Assembly (NCBI GenBank): GCA_005801385.1
Contig: SYEM01000221.1
Span: forward strand, 1 to 32,789
Length of the DNA stretch: 32,789 nucleotides
Source of the DNA: Verrucomicrobiales bacterium
GTDB taxonomy: Bacteria > Verrucomicrobiota > Verrucomicrobiia > Limisphaerales > UBA9464
Direction: 5' to 3'
The position numbers and the translations under genes were made by a program. Positions 8,846-18,100 of the stretch are shown here, piece by piece. The first letter of the stretch is position 1. Every line of letters starts with the position of its first letter. The notes under the pieces are model-generated. The model had not been told where the DNA came from. It saw only the letters and a program-made list of their open reading frames with translations, and made no database searches.

Positions 8846-8993
8846 GCGCCTGAAGGGCCACTCGCCGTTTCTGGATCTGCCTTGCCGGTTTGACCTTCCA
8901 CGGGTTCTGGATCGGTTTGGCTTGAGGCCAGGCACCGGTCCGGTCCCGTTTTGTGTCGGTGACTCAGGAGCGGATTCGGATCACTCTGATCCG

Positions 8994-9773
8994 GTGGAGC
9001 GACTACCCCTATCGGCCTGTCTCATCTCGGGTGCCGAGGCCGCCCGGATCGGGCGTGCCCTCGAAAGCGTCCGCGGTCTTGTCTCGGAAATCGTGGTGGT
9101 TCTCAACGAGGAGACCCAGGATGGCACGGAGGAAATCTGTCTGCGGCATGGCGCGAAGGTTCACCGGATGCCGTGGAAGGGGTTCCGGGACCAGAAGAAC
9201 GCGGTCCAGGACCTGGCTGTGCAGCCCTGGATCCTGCAGCTGGATGCCGACGAGGAACTGTCCCCAGGACTCCGGGATCAGATCCGCGGGTTCTTCCGAG
9301 GAGACCAGGGACGCTTTGTGGGGGCACGGTTTCCCCGCAAGGTCTGGTTCCTGGGGCGTTGGATCACCCACGGAGACTGGTATCCGGACCGGGTGCTTCG
9401 CCTGTATCGGCGGGACGCCGGCCGCTGGGGCGGGGCGGAGGAGCATTGTCGCGTCGAGCTCAACGGGTCCGTGAAGGACCTCACGGCAGACCTGCACCAC
9501 TACACAAACCCGACGATCACCGCCTATCTCAACAAGTTTCCCTACTACGCCGATCTTTACCTGAAGCGCCAGCTGGAAGCGGAGGCCCGATGGTCTTCGA
9601 TGGGGGTGATTGTCCGATCCCTGTGGCGGTTCGTCCGTGCCTATATATTTCGGCGTGGCTTTCTGGATGGCTACCCCGGTTTCTTCATCGCCTTCTCGAC
9701 CGCCTACTCGACTCTGTTCCGTCACACCCGCCTCTACGAACAACGACACTCCTCCCGGCCTCCTGGCCCGTAG
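8994..9773 (+). CDS. Glycosyltransferase family 2 (WaaE/KdtX-like)
   Basis: LSACLISGAEAARIGRALESVRGLVSEIVVVLNEETQDGTEEIC, WILQLDADEELSP, DGYPGFFIAFSTAYSTLFRH. GTG start at 8994 preferred over the track start at 8805, which overlaps DUF5989. Confidence 0.85.
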   Translation: MERLPLSACLISGAEAARIGRALESVRGLVSEIVVVLNEETQDGTEEICLRHGAKVHRMPWKGFRDQKNAVQDLAVQPWILQLDADEELSPGLRDQIRGFFRGDQGRFVGARFPRKVWFLGRWITHGDWYPDRVLRLYRRDAGRWGGAEEHCRVELNGSVKDLTADLHHYTNPTITAYLNKFPYYADLYLKRQLEAEARWSSMGVIVRSLWRFVRAYIFRRGFLDGYPGFFIAFSTAYSTLFRHTRLYEQRHSSRPPGP

Positions 9774-9792
9774 CCGGTCTCCTCCCTTCCCG

Positions 9793-9819
9793 AACTCGGC
9801 CGAACCAAACTCGGCCGAA
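9793..9819. repeat. Two direct copies of AACTCGGCCGAA at 15-nt period, each containing the palindrome TCGGCCGA
   Basis: Copies at 9793-9804 and 9808-9819, ending just before TTGACA (9821-9826). Confidence 0.8.
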
Positions 9820-9820
9820 A

Positions 9821-9850
9821 TTGACACCCAGATGGGCCATTCGCTAGCCT
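9821..9850 (+). promoter_or_regulatory. Putative promoter of the DUF5679 gene
   Basis: TTGACA (9821-9826), 18-nt spacer, TAGCCT (9845-9850); 46 nt upstream of ATG 9897. Confidence 0.5.
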
Positions 9851-9896
9851 CCACCGTGGAAGGAAGCCGGATTTTAAAGTCCGGTGATTCAATTTT

Positions 9897-10097
9897 ATGG
9901 CTGAAGGATACTGCGTACGGTGCAAGGCAAAGCAGCCGATTGCTGAGGCGGTGGAGGAGGTGATGAAGAACGGACGCAAGGCTGTTAAGGGTAAATGCCC
10001 TGTCTGCGGCGTCGTGATGTTCAAGATACTTGGCGGAAAGGCGGCTCCCTCAGCCTCTGCGCCGTCGCCCACGTCTCCGGAGTCCTCGAACCCTTAG
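9897..10097 (+). CDS. DUF5679-type small zinc-ribbon protein
   Basis: 66 aa with two Cys pairs: GYCVRCKAKQPI...NGRKAVKGKCPVCGVVMFKI. Confidence 0.8.
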   Translation: MAEGYCVRCKAKQPIAEAVEEVMKNGRKAVKGKCPVCGVVMFKILGGKAAPSASAPSPTSPESSNP

Positions 10098-10164
10098 TCT
10101 TTCTCGTCCCCATTGGCCCGACTGGAGACCCGAGCCTCCACGACTCCGAGGACCCCCGATTTCG

Positions 10165-11187
10165 ATGCCCCCACTCTCCCGTCGCCAGTTTGTCACCCGG
10201 TCCGTCACGACCGTTGCCGGGTCCGCCTTCCTCGGACGCACATCGGCAGCCCCCATGCCTCCCATGGCTGACCTGAGCGATTCCGCACCGTTGATCGTCT
10301 CGACCTGGCCGTTTGGAAAACCCGCCAACGAGTCAGCCTTGGCGTGCTTGAAGCGTGGAGGTTCCGGGCTGGACGCCATCGAGGAGGGGATTCGTCTGAC
10401 GGAATCCGACCCGACCAACCCCAGCGTGGGTCTGGCGGGAATCCCGAATTCCGAGGGGGTCGTCCAGTTGGATGCCTGCATCATGTCCGGTCCGGGTCAT
10501 CGGGCGGGTGGGGTGGCCGCGCTGGAAGGGTTCGCCCACCCCATCAGCGTGGCCCGCCGGGTGATGGAATCCACGCCGCATGTCCTGCTGGTTGGGGAGG
10601 GGGCACGTGCCTTCGCGGCGAAGAATGGGTTCGAGCGGGGACCGAAGGTGTCACCTGGACAGAAGAAGGCCTGGAGGGCCTGGGTCCGGCAGCAGGCGGA
10701 GGCCAAGCGCAGGACGGACAATCACGATACCATCGCCATGGTGGCCCTGCTCCCGGACGGCAATGTCTTTGGCGGATGCTCCACCAGCGGACGGGGCTAC
10801 AAGCTGCCGGGGCGGGTGGGCGACTCCCCGATCATCGGGAGCGGCCTGTATGTGGACAATGAGGTCGGCGCCGCCGGGGCCACAGGTCTCGGCGAGAACG
10901 TCATGCGGTATTGCGGTTCCTTCCTGGTGGTCGAGTTCATGCGCCAGGGGCTTCACCCGCAGGAGGCCTGCATCGAGACGATCCGGAGGATCGCCCGTCT
11001 GGATCCGCTGGGCTTCGATCTCGCGATCAACTTCATCGCCCTCGACAAGAAGGGTCGATACGGCGCGGCGGGCACGGGGCAGGGGTTCGAGTACTCCGTG
11101 ACCTCCGAGCGGTCCAGCCGGGTGCTCCAGAGTCCGGGTCTGACGGCCAAAAACGTGGGTCCCGTGGGTGGCAATGTGACGAAATGA
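10165..11187 (+). CDS. N4-(beta-N-acetylglucosaminyl)-L-asparaginase / isoaspartyl peptidase-like Ntn hydrolase with Tat-like signal
   Basis: SRRQFVTRS twin-arginine leader; GGSGLDAIEEGIRLTESDPTNPSVGLAGIPNSEGVVQLDA; NHDTIAMVALLPDGNVFGGCSTSG with the predicted nucleophilic Thr; GSGLYVDNEVGAAGATGLGE. Confidence 0.9.
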   Translation: MPPLSRRQFVTRSVTTVAGSAFLGRTSAAPMPPMADLSDSAPLIVSTWPFGKPANESALACLKRGGSGLDAIEEGIRLTESDPTNPSVGLAGIPNSEGVVQLDACIMSGPGHRAGGVAALEGFAHPISVARRVMESTPHVLLVGEGARAFAAKNGFERGPKVSPGQKKAWRAWVRQQAEAKRRTDNHDTIAMVALLPDGNVFGGCSTSGRGYKLPGRVGDSPIIGSGLYVDNEVGAAGATGLGENVMRYCGSFLVVEFMRQGLHPQEACIETIRRIARLDPLGFDLAINFIALDKKGRYGAAGTGQGFEYSVTSERSSRVLQSPGLTAKNVGPVGGNVTK

Positions 11188-11278
11188 CCCCTGTCGGCGA
11201 CCGACCGACCTTTTGGTTCCGGGAAGGGAAACCCACCACGGGGCTCGCGAAAAATCGGAGTCGGGTCACGATCGGCCC

Positions 11279-12688
11279 GTGAAGACGGTGATCCACTGGT
11301 TTCGGCGCGACCTCCGGGTGTCGGACAACACGGCCCTGCATGAGGCGTGGGAGCGGTCGGAGACCCTGGTTCCCGTGTTCATCTGGGACGACGCGATCCT
11401 GAGGTCTCCGGATGTGGGGCCGGCCCGGGTCGCGTTTCTGCTGAGATCCCTCGAGGCACTCGCGAGGAACCTCGAATCCCTCGGGCATCGTCTGATCGTG
11501 CGTCGTGGGGAACCGGCGGAGCAGCTGATGCTGCTGGCCCGCCAGGTGGGGGCTTCGGGGGTGTTCACGAATCGGGACTACGAGCCCTATGCGGTCCGAC
11601 GCGACCGGAAGGTGGCCGAGGCGCTCTACGCGGCGGGGGTTCCGTTCGAGTCGTTCAAGGACTCCGTGGTCGCCGAGGGGCGTGAGGTCCTGACCGGGGC
11701 CAAGCAGCCCTACACTGTGTTCACTCCCTACTCGAAGGCGTGGAGAAGCCGTCCCATGCCTGTTCCGGTTCCAAGGATTGGCGCGGCAAAGAGACCGATC
11801 CCGACCGTGATGGAGAGCCTACCGCTGCCCTCGGATCCGTCGGAGCTGGGGCATGTCGTGTCGCAGGATCTGTTCCCTGCCGGCGAGCATGCCGCCCAGC
11901 AGGCGCTCAAGTCGTTCCTGGCCGACGGGGTCGCCGGGTATGACACCGGGCGCAATATTCCCTCCCTGCCCTCGGGGACCTCGCGTCTCTCGCCCCATCT
12001 GCGGTTCGGAACCCTGAACATCCGGACGATCCTCTCGAAGCTTCCGTCGGTGGCCGGGGGGGCGGGAGTCCGCACCTGGGAGACCGAACTGATCTGGCGG
12101 GAGTTCTACATCCAGATCCTTGCCAATTTCCCCCACGTCGCGGAGGGGTGCTTCCGTCCGGAATACGACCGACTGGAGTGGTCGGGAACGGACGAGCAGT
12201 TCCAGGCCTGGTGCACGGGCCACACGGGGTTCCCGATCGTGGATGCCGCGATGCGGTGTCTGAACGCCACGGGGTGGATGCACAACCGGCTCCGGATGAT
12301 CGTGTCGATGTTCCTGACGAAGGACCTCCTCGTCTCCTGGCAGCGGGGTGAACGGTATTTCATGCGCCAGCTGGTGGACGGGGACCTCGCGGCGAACAAC
12401 GGAGGGTGGCAGTGGAGTGCGGGGACCGGGACCGATGCGGCACCCTATTTCCGGATCTTCAATCCGGTTTCCCAGGGGGAGAAATTCGATCCCGAGGGGA
12501 CATTTGTCCGCCAGTGGGTTCCCGAGCTGCGGGATGTCCCCGCCGACCGGGTCCATCGGCCCTGGGAGAATCCCCTGCTGCTGGGCCGGTCCGGATACCC
12601 AAGGTCGATCGTGGATCACGCCCGCCAGAGGGAGCGGTGTCTGGCGATGTTCAAGGCGGCGCGGTCCGGCGGGGTTGGAGGTTCCTGA
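11279..12688 (+). CDS. phrB: Deoxyribodipyrimidine photolyase (class I)
   Basis: IHWFRRDLRVSDNTALHEA, GRNIPSLPSGTSRLSPHLRFG, WREFYIQIL, GWMHNRLRMIVSMFLTKDLL, GDLAANNGGWQWSAGTGTDAAPYFRIFNP. GTG start at 11279. Confidence 0.93.
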   Translation: MKTVIHWFRRDLRVSDNTALHEAWERSETLVPVFIWDDAILRSPDVGPARVAFLLRSLEALARNLESLGHRLIVRRGEPAEQLMLLARQVGASGVFTNRDYEPYAVRRDRKVAEALYAAGVPFESFKDSVVAEGREVLTGAKQPYTVFTPYSKAWRSRPMPVPVPRIGAAKRPIPTVMESLPLPSDPSELGHVVSQDLFPAGEHAAQQALKSFLADGVAGYDTGRNIPSLPSGTSRLSPHLRFGTLNIRTILSKLPSVAGGAGVRTWETELIWREFYIQILANFPHVAEGCFRPEYDRLEWSGTDEQFQAWCTGHTGFPIVDAAMRCLNATGWMHNRLRMIVSMFLTKDLLVSWQRGERYFMRQLVDGDLAANNGGWQWSAGTGTDAAPYFRIFNPVSQGEKFDPEGTFVRQWVPELRDVPADRVHRPWENPLLLGRSGYPRSIVDHARQRERCLAMFKAARSGGVGGS

Positions 12689-12729
12689 ACCGGGTGGAGG
12701 CTGCCGCTGCCGTTCCCTGGATCCGGGCG

Positions 12730-13725
12730 TCAGTTCCGCTCTGCCAGACGTTTGAAGGCACGCACTCCGTCCACGATGGCATCGGCCATCTTGGCCCGCT
12801 CGCGGTCGCTCATGATGCGCTTCAGGTCCTCGGAATGGTCCATGAATCCGCCCTCGATCAGGATGGCGGGCATGCGGGCATCCCGCAGTTCGGCGAAGTT
12901 GGCCCGCTTGATCCCCCGGTCGGCGAAGTCGAGGGCCTGCACGAGGGAGCGATGGATCTGGTACGCGAGCATCAGGTTCTCCTTGTCGAAGCGGTTGCCG
13001 GGCTGGACCCCGGTTGAGTTGCCGCCGCCGGTCGACCGCCCTCCGGGCAGGGTCAGGCTGAACGTCTCGAGACCGTTCGCGGTGGTGCTGCCACGGCCTC
13101 CGGCTCCGTTGAAGTGGAGGGACAGGTAGAGATCGGCCTTCAGGCGGTTCGCCTTTGCTGGGCGGTCGTCGAGCTCGATGTACTCGTCCTCGTCCCGCAC
13201 CAGGATCACCTCGAACCCGGCGGCCCGAAGACGCGCGGCGAGTTCCCTGGCAAGCTTGAGGGTGTAGTGCTTCTCCTGCCGTCCACCCTCCATGTTCCCG
13301 GGATCCTTGCCTCCGTGGCCGGCGCTCAGGGCCACCCGCCGGATCTTGCGTCCCGGTGTGGATTTGGCCGGTTTCAACAGAGGCATGAGCGTCATGTCGA
13401 GATCCCGTTGGGAGACATAGGGTCGACCCCGCTCGACCGCGATGGGGAACTCGAGCCAGACCAGGACTCCGTCGAGTTCCACCCGTGCGGTGTCTGCCTT
13501 GAACAAGAGATTAATCCAGCGGTTGGAGAACCGCAGTTCACCGGAGGTCGGATTCCAGCTTCCCCGGAGTCCATTCCGGGCACCCCAGAGGCCGAGGTCG
13601 GCGTGGAGACGCCCCTTGATGAGCACCAGGTCACCGCGGGAGGACTGGGCGCGTCCGGTCCCCAACCCGAGGCCGAGACCGAACCACAGCAGGACGCAGA
13701 CCCATCCCAAGACGCGTCGGCTCAT
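12730..13725 (-). CDS. N-acetylmuramoyl-L-alanine amidase (Amidase_3), exported
   Basis: VALSAGHGGKDPGNMEGGRQEKHYTLKLARELAARLRAAGFEVILVRDED, DLYLSLHFNGA, ILIEGGFMDH. Start at MSRRVLGWVCVLLWFGLGL (13725) with signal peptide. Confidence 0.88.
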   Translation of the reverse strand: MSRRVLGWVCVLLWFGLGLGLGTGRAQSSRGDLVLIKGRLHADLGLWGARNGLRGSWNPTSGELRFSNRWINLLFKADTARVELDGVLVWLEFPIAVERGRPYVSQRDLDMTLMPLLKPAKSTPGRKIRRVALSAGHGGKDPGNMEGGRQEKHYTLKLARELAARLRAAGFEVILVRDEDEYIELDDRPAKANRLKADLYLSLHFNGAGGRGSTTANGLETFSLTLPGGRSTGGGNSTGVQPGNRFDKENLMLAYQIHRSLVQALDFADRGIKRANFAELRDARMPAILIEGGFMDHSEDLKRIMSDRERAKMADAIVDGVRAFKRLAERN

Positions 13726-13777
13726 CACCGTCCGGATGATGGGGACGACCCCGGTGGGCGGCAAGCCGGGAGGCGCG

Positions 13778-15076
13778 TCACTTCGAGTTGAACCGGTGGA
13801 GGGCCTTGGCGGTGCGCACCAGGATGCCGCCCTGGACGGGTACCACGCTCGACCGTGTTGGGGCTTCATCGAGCGCGAGTCGGTGGAGCACCTTGAATTC
13901 GTCTCCTGCCGAGGCGACGAGCACGGTCCCGTTCTCACTGACGAGGTAGATCTTCCCGTCGGCCCCGGTCGGCGAGGACCAGATGGTGTCGGGCGTCTCC
14001 AACTTGCCAGACCACACCTTCGCCCCGGTCTTCGGATCGAGCCGTGACAGGATCCTCTTGCCACCATCCAGGACGAACAGCTTGCCGTCGTAGAGGAGCG
14101 GCGTGGCCCAGTCGGTCGGAGCCTCGGTGAACTGCCAGGCCCGATGGGAGGTGGTCACCGTGCCCGTGCCGCCGTCGCGGAACGCCACCACGGGCTGGCC
14201 CTTGGGGCCAGCCCCGTAGACGAGTCCGGGTCCAGAGACGGGCGAGGTGACGATCCGATACCAGTCATCCCGCTTCTCATACAGCCGGGCACGCCAGATC
14301 TCGGAACCATCCTTGGGGCGATGGCCGCTGATGTGGTCGCCTCCCACAATGAGGATCTCGGTTCCATGGGGTCCCTTGTGCGGGACGGGAGTGGCATAGC
14401 TCTCGTGGCTTTCGAGCGTGGAGTCGGTTACCCGCTTCGCCTCCCAGAGCGTCTTGCCCGTCTTCGGGTCGAGCGAGAGCAGGAACGAATGCCGCTCCGG
14501 GCTGCCTCCCGCCAGCGGGTAGTCAGGTGGCATCTGGTCCCGTTGCAGCACCGGGATGATGAGCTGCCCATCGTGCAGCAGAGGGCTGGCCCCGTAGATC
14601 CACATAATCGCGAACCGTCCGTAGTCCTTGTACAGGGGACGCTTCCAGAGTTCCTTGCCCTCGAAATCAAAGGCTGCGACGTCGCCAGTGCCGAACATCA
14701 CGATCACCCGCTTCCCATCGGTCACCGGCGAGGGGGCGGCCATGTTGTTCTTCCCCTTCTCCTTGTCGCCGACCGCCACGGTCTGGCTCCAGAGAATCGC
14801 CCCGCTCTTCGCATCGAGGCACAGCAGGTTGAGGTTCTTGGCGGAGTCCGGCGAGGTGAGGAAGATCCGGTTCCCCCAGACGACCGGTGTCGATCCCGCG
14901 GGACCCGGCAGGGGGGTCGACCAGGCGGCGTCGGCCCGGGTGAACGTCGACGGAAGGCCCCGGACATCGGCGCTGCCATTGTGATGAGGGCCTCGCCACT
15001 GCGACCAGTTGGACTCGGCCTGGACGGCTAGGACCAAGGCGGTCAGTGCTGCGGTCAGAATCGATGGGGTTTTCAT
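13778..15076 (-). CDS. PQQ-binding-like beta-propeller repeat protein, secreted
   Basis: Signal peptide; SNWSQWRGPHHNGSA; repeated propeller motifs (LLCLDAKSGAILW, SLDPKTGKTLWEAKR, SRLDPKTGAKVWSGKL). Confidence 0.88.
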   Translation of the reverse strand: MKTPSILTAALTALVLAVQAESNWSQWRGPHHNGSADVRGLPSTFTRADAAWSTPLPGPAGSTPVVWGNRIFLTSPDSAKNLNLLCLDAKSGAILWSQTVAVGDKEKGKNNMAAPSPVTDGKRVIVMFGTGDVAAFDFEGKELWKRPLYKDYGRFAIMWIYGASPLLHDGQLIIPVLQRDQMPPDYPLAGGSPERHSFLLSLDPKTGKTLWEAKRVTDSTLESHESYATPVPHKGPHGTEILIVGGDHISGHRPKDGSEIWRARLYEKRDDWYRIVTSPVSGPGLVYGAGPKGQPVVAFRDGGTGTVTTSHRAWQFTEAPTDWATPLLYDGKLFVLDGGKRILSRLDPKTGAKVWSGKLETPDTIWSSPTGADGKIYLVSENGTVLVASAGDEFKVLHRLALDEAPTRSSVVPVQGGILVRTAKALHRFNSK

Positions 15077-15151
15077 GAGGATGGGAGTGTTCGCGGATGC
15101 TCAGGATGTTCGGATGGGACAACAAGGGCGTTTGGACCTGGACGAAACCTC

Positions 15152-18100
15152 TTAAGGCCTGGTGCCCCGTGGGACGCTGCTGCCGGCGGCCAGGAATGCG
15201 AGGAGATCGGCCAGCGGCTGTTCACCCAGCTGCTCGAATCCCGTCGGCATGATCGACTGGCGGGAGGCCTCCAGACGCGCGATCTCGGATCGTGGCAGGA
15301 CGTGCTTCTGGCCCTGGAGATCATAGAGCTCGATGCTGGTGGTGGATTCCGTGTCGAGACGTCCCGAGAAGGTGTCTCCCCCCTTGGTCTCGACGGTCCA
15401 GAGCACGTAGTTGGATTCCACCGACCGGTTCGGGTCCAGGATCTCGCCGAGAAGCTCGGCCTTCGGGCGGACACCGATGCCGCTGAGGTCTGGTCCCACC
15501 TTTCCACCCTGGCCATAGAAGAGGTGGCAGACGCCGCAGTTGGCAGTGAAGACCTCCCGTCCCCGGGTGGAATCACCGGCCTTGGAGGCGGCCGGGAGGA
15601 GCCGCTTGAGCACCTCCTCCCGATCGGCGGACACCGGCGCCTTCCTGCCCTGGACGGAGGCGGCGCGTTGGACCACGGCCGTATCGGAGTGGTTCCGGAG
15701 CGCCTGCCACTGTTCCCATCCGAGGTCGTTGGCGTGGAGTTCCCCCGATTCGAGGCCGGCAAGGATCCGGTTCGTCCAGGCGACGCGTCTCAGCAGCACC
15801 GTCAGTGCGGTGCGTTTCTGGCCCGGAGTCAGGGTGTTCCAGCGTTCCAGCAGGGTGTCCCCCAGGGAGGGTTGGTGGCTGTCGCCGAGGGCCCGAATCA
15901 GCCCGGTGGCCAGCTCGGGTGAGGATTGTGGGGAGATCTGGGCAACGAGGGTCCTGAGGGTCTCTGGGGTGTCCTGGAGATTGACCCAGGCCCGGGCGGC
16001 TGCGGTCCGGTCCGAATCCGCCCGCCCAGTGGCTTCGACGGTGGCCTTGAGGCGTTGTGTGGCGACGGCCACGGCCTCCGGGAAGAGGTCCAGTCGACCC
16101 CAACGGTTCGCCAGGATGAGCAGCCGATCCTGGCCCTCTTCGCCCAGGGTGCGCATCGAGTCCTTCAGGGCCGCTTCCGTCGAGGCATCCAGGGTGGGAC
16201 TGACCCCCTCGGGCCATCCCTGGGTGAGTCCCTCGAGGACCGCCTTCGCGGTGGCCGGCGAGGATCCGGCGGCCTTCAGCCAGGCGGTGAGCGCGGCGGT
16301 TCGACGGCTGGACTCGTGACGAGCGACGATCAGGACGACCTCGTTGGCCGCATCCGGGAGCGGTGTGGATGCGCTGGCGAGTCCGTTGAGGAATCCCTCG
16401 CCATGCCGGACCGCGGCACAGGCTGCGGCCTCACGAAGCCAGCGATCTCCGGCCGTGGACGGGTTCCTGAGCGACTGGGCGATAGCGCGTCCTGCGGAAA
16501 GGTCGGTCGGCGTCGAGGCCAGTGCGAGCAACGTGGCCAGTCGGACCTGGGCCTCCGGGTCGTCGAGCTGTCGCGCCTGGAGCAGGGTCCGGGTGGTTTC
16601 CTCGTCGGACGGCAGCACGGTGACGGCAGCCCTTCGGACTCCCCAGGCCGGATGTGACAGGGCCCGGATCGCAGCCGATCGTGAGGCCGGTTCCCCCAGG
16701 GCCCCGAGACCTTGGAGCGTCCACAGCGCATGCATCGCCCCGGGATTGAGTCCGGCCTTGTCGGCGGAGGTGTCGGCCACGAGGCTGCGCAACTTCGGGA
16801 CGACATCCGTCGAGTTCCTCTCCACCAGCAGCCGTTGGGCGTGGAACCGCCAGAGCTGGTTGTCGCCCGACAGCGCCGCGACGAGTGACTTGGGATTGGC
16901 CGGATCCAGGCGCGGGGCCCTGGTGGGTCTGCCTCCGGTGGCCGTGACCCGATAGATGCGGCCATGGCGCTGGTCCCGGAGAGGGGTCTCATAGGCGTTG
17001 CCCTTGCCGTTCTTGAAGCCGATCGGGGTGGGGTTGTGCTGGATGATGTAGTTGTACCAGTCGATCACCCACAGGGCGCCGTCCGGTCCCACCTCCGCCA
17101 CGATCGGGGATGTCCATTCGTCGTCGCTGGCGAGGAAGCTGCCACGGTTCACCGCCTTGAAGTCCGCCCCCTTGGGGTCGAGGCGGAATTGGCCCAGGAG
17201 ATGTCCGGTGGGTTCGGCGACGAAGGCGATGCGGTTCCAGAACTCCCTCGGGAACGATCGTGCCGTGTACAGGGCATGACCGGCCCCGGCGGTGTAGCGG
17301 CCATGGGCATCGACCTGGCGGACCTTTTCGGTGATCGGGTAGAAGGCCTGTGAGTCCGCGATGGTCTCCATGCGGCCCGGACCCCAGCCCGAGACCGCCT
17401 CGTAGTAGCGGTTCGGGATGGCCATGTACCAGCTCGCGTTGTTGTTGGCGGTCGACCCGAAGAGGATGCCTTCCTCGCTGATGCCGAGGCCCCACGTGTT
17501 GTTGTTGCTCGACCGGATGAACTCGAGTGCGGAACCGTCCGGACGGAACCGGAACACCCCCATGCCGAATCGGATCTTCCGTCCACCCACCTCGCCGTCG
17601 AATCCGCTGTAGCCCACCACGCCCCAGATCCAGTTGTCGGGTCCCTGACGGAGGTTGCTGGCGGTCGCATGGGTGTCGCCCATGCCCCAACCTGAGAAGA
17701 GGATCCGGCGTTCGTCGGCGACGTCGTCGCCATTGGTGTCGCGCAGGAACAGCGTGTGCCCGGACTCGATGACGATGAGTCCGTCATTCGCGAAGCAGAG
17801 CGAGGTCGGGATGCTGAGCCGGTCTGCAAAGACGGTGAAGCGGTCGGCCTTGCCGTCGCCATCGGTGTCCTCGCAGACCTTGATCCGGTCGCGTCCCTGT
17901 CCGGCGGGCTTCAGCTGGTTCGGATAGTCGAAGGTCTCGGCGATCCACAGGCGTCCGTGCGTGTCCCATCCGAGGCAGATGGGTTTGGCGACGTCGGGTT
18001 CCGCGGCCACGAGGGCCGCCTTGAATCCCGTTGGAAGGACCAGTCGTCGGAGGGACTCCTCCGGACTGAGGGGGAGCTGCATCCGGGTGATGGCCTCGCC

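Noticed and set aside
6337-9773. Calling this a saxitoxin biosynthesis cluster
   Set aside because: Only the carbamoyltransferase and accessory genes are present; no PKS-like starter, amidinotransferase, cyclisation or dioxygenase genes in the window.
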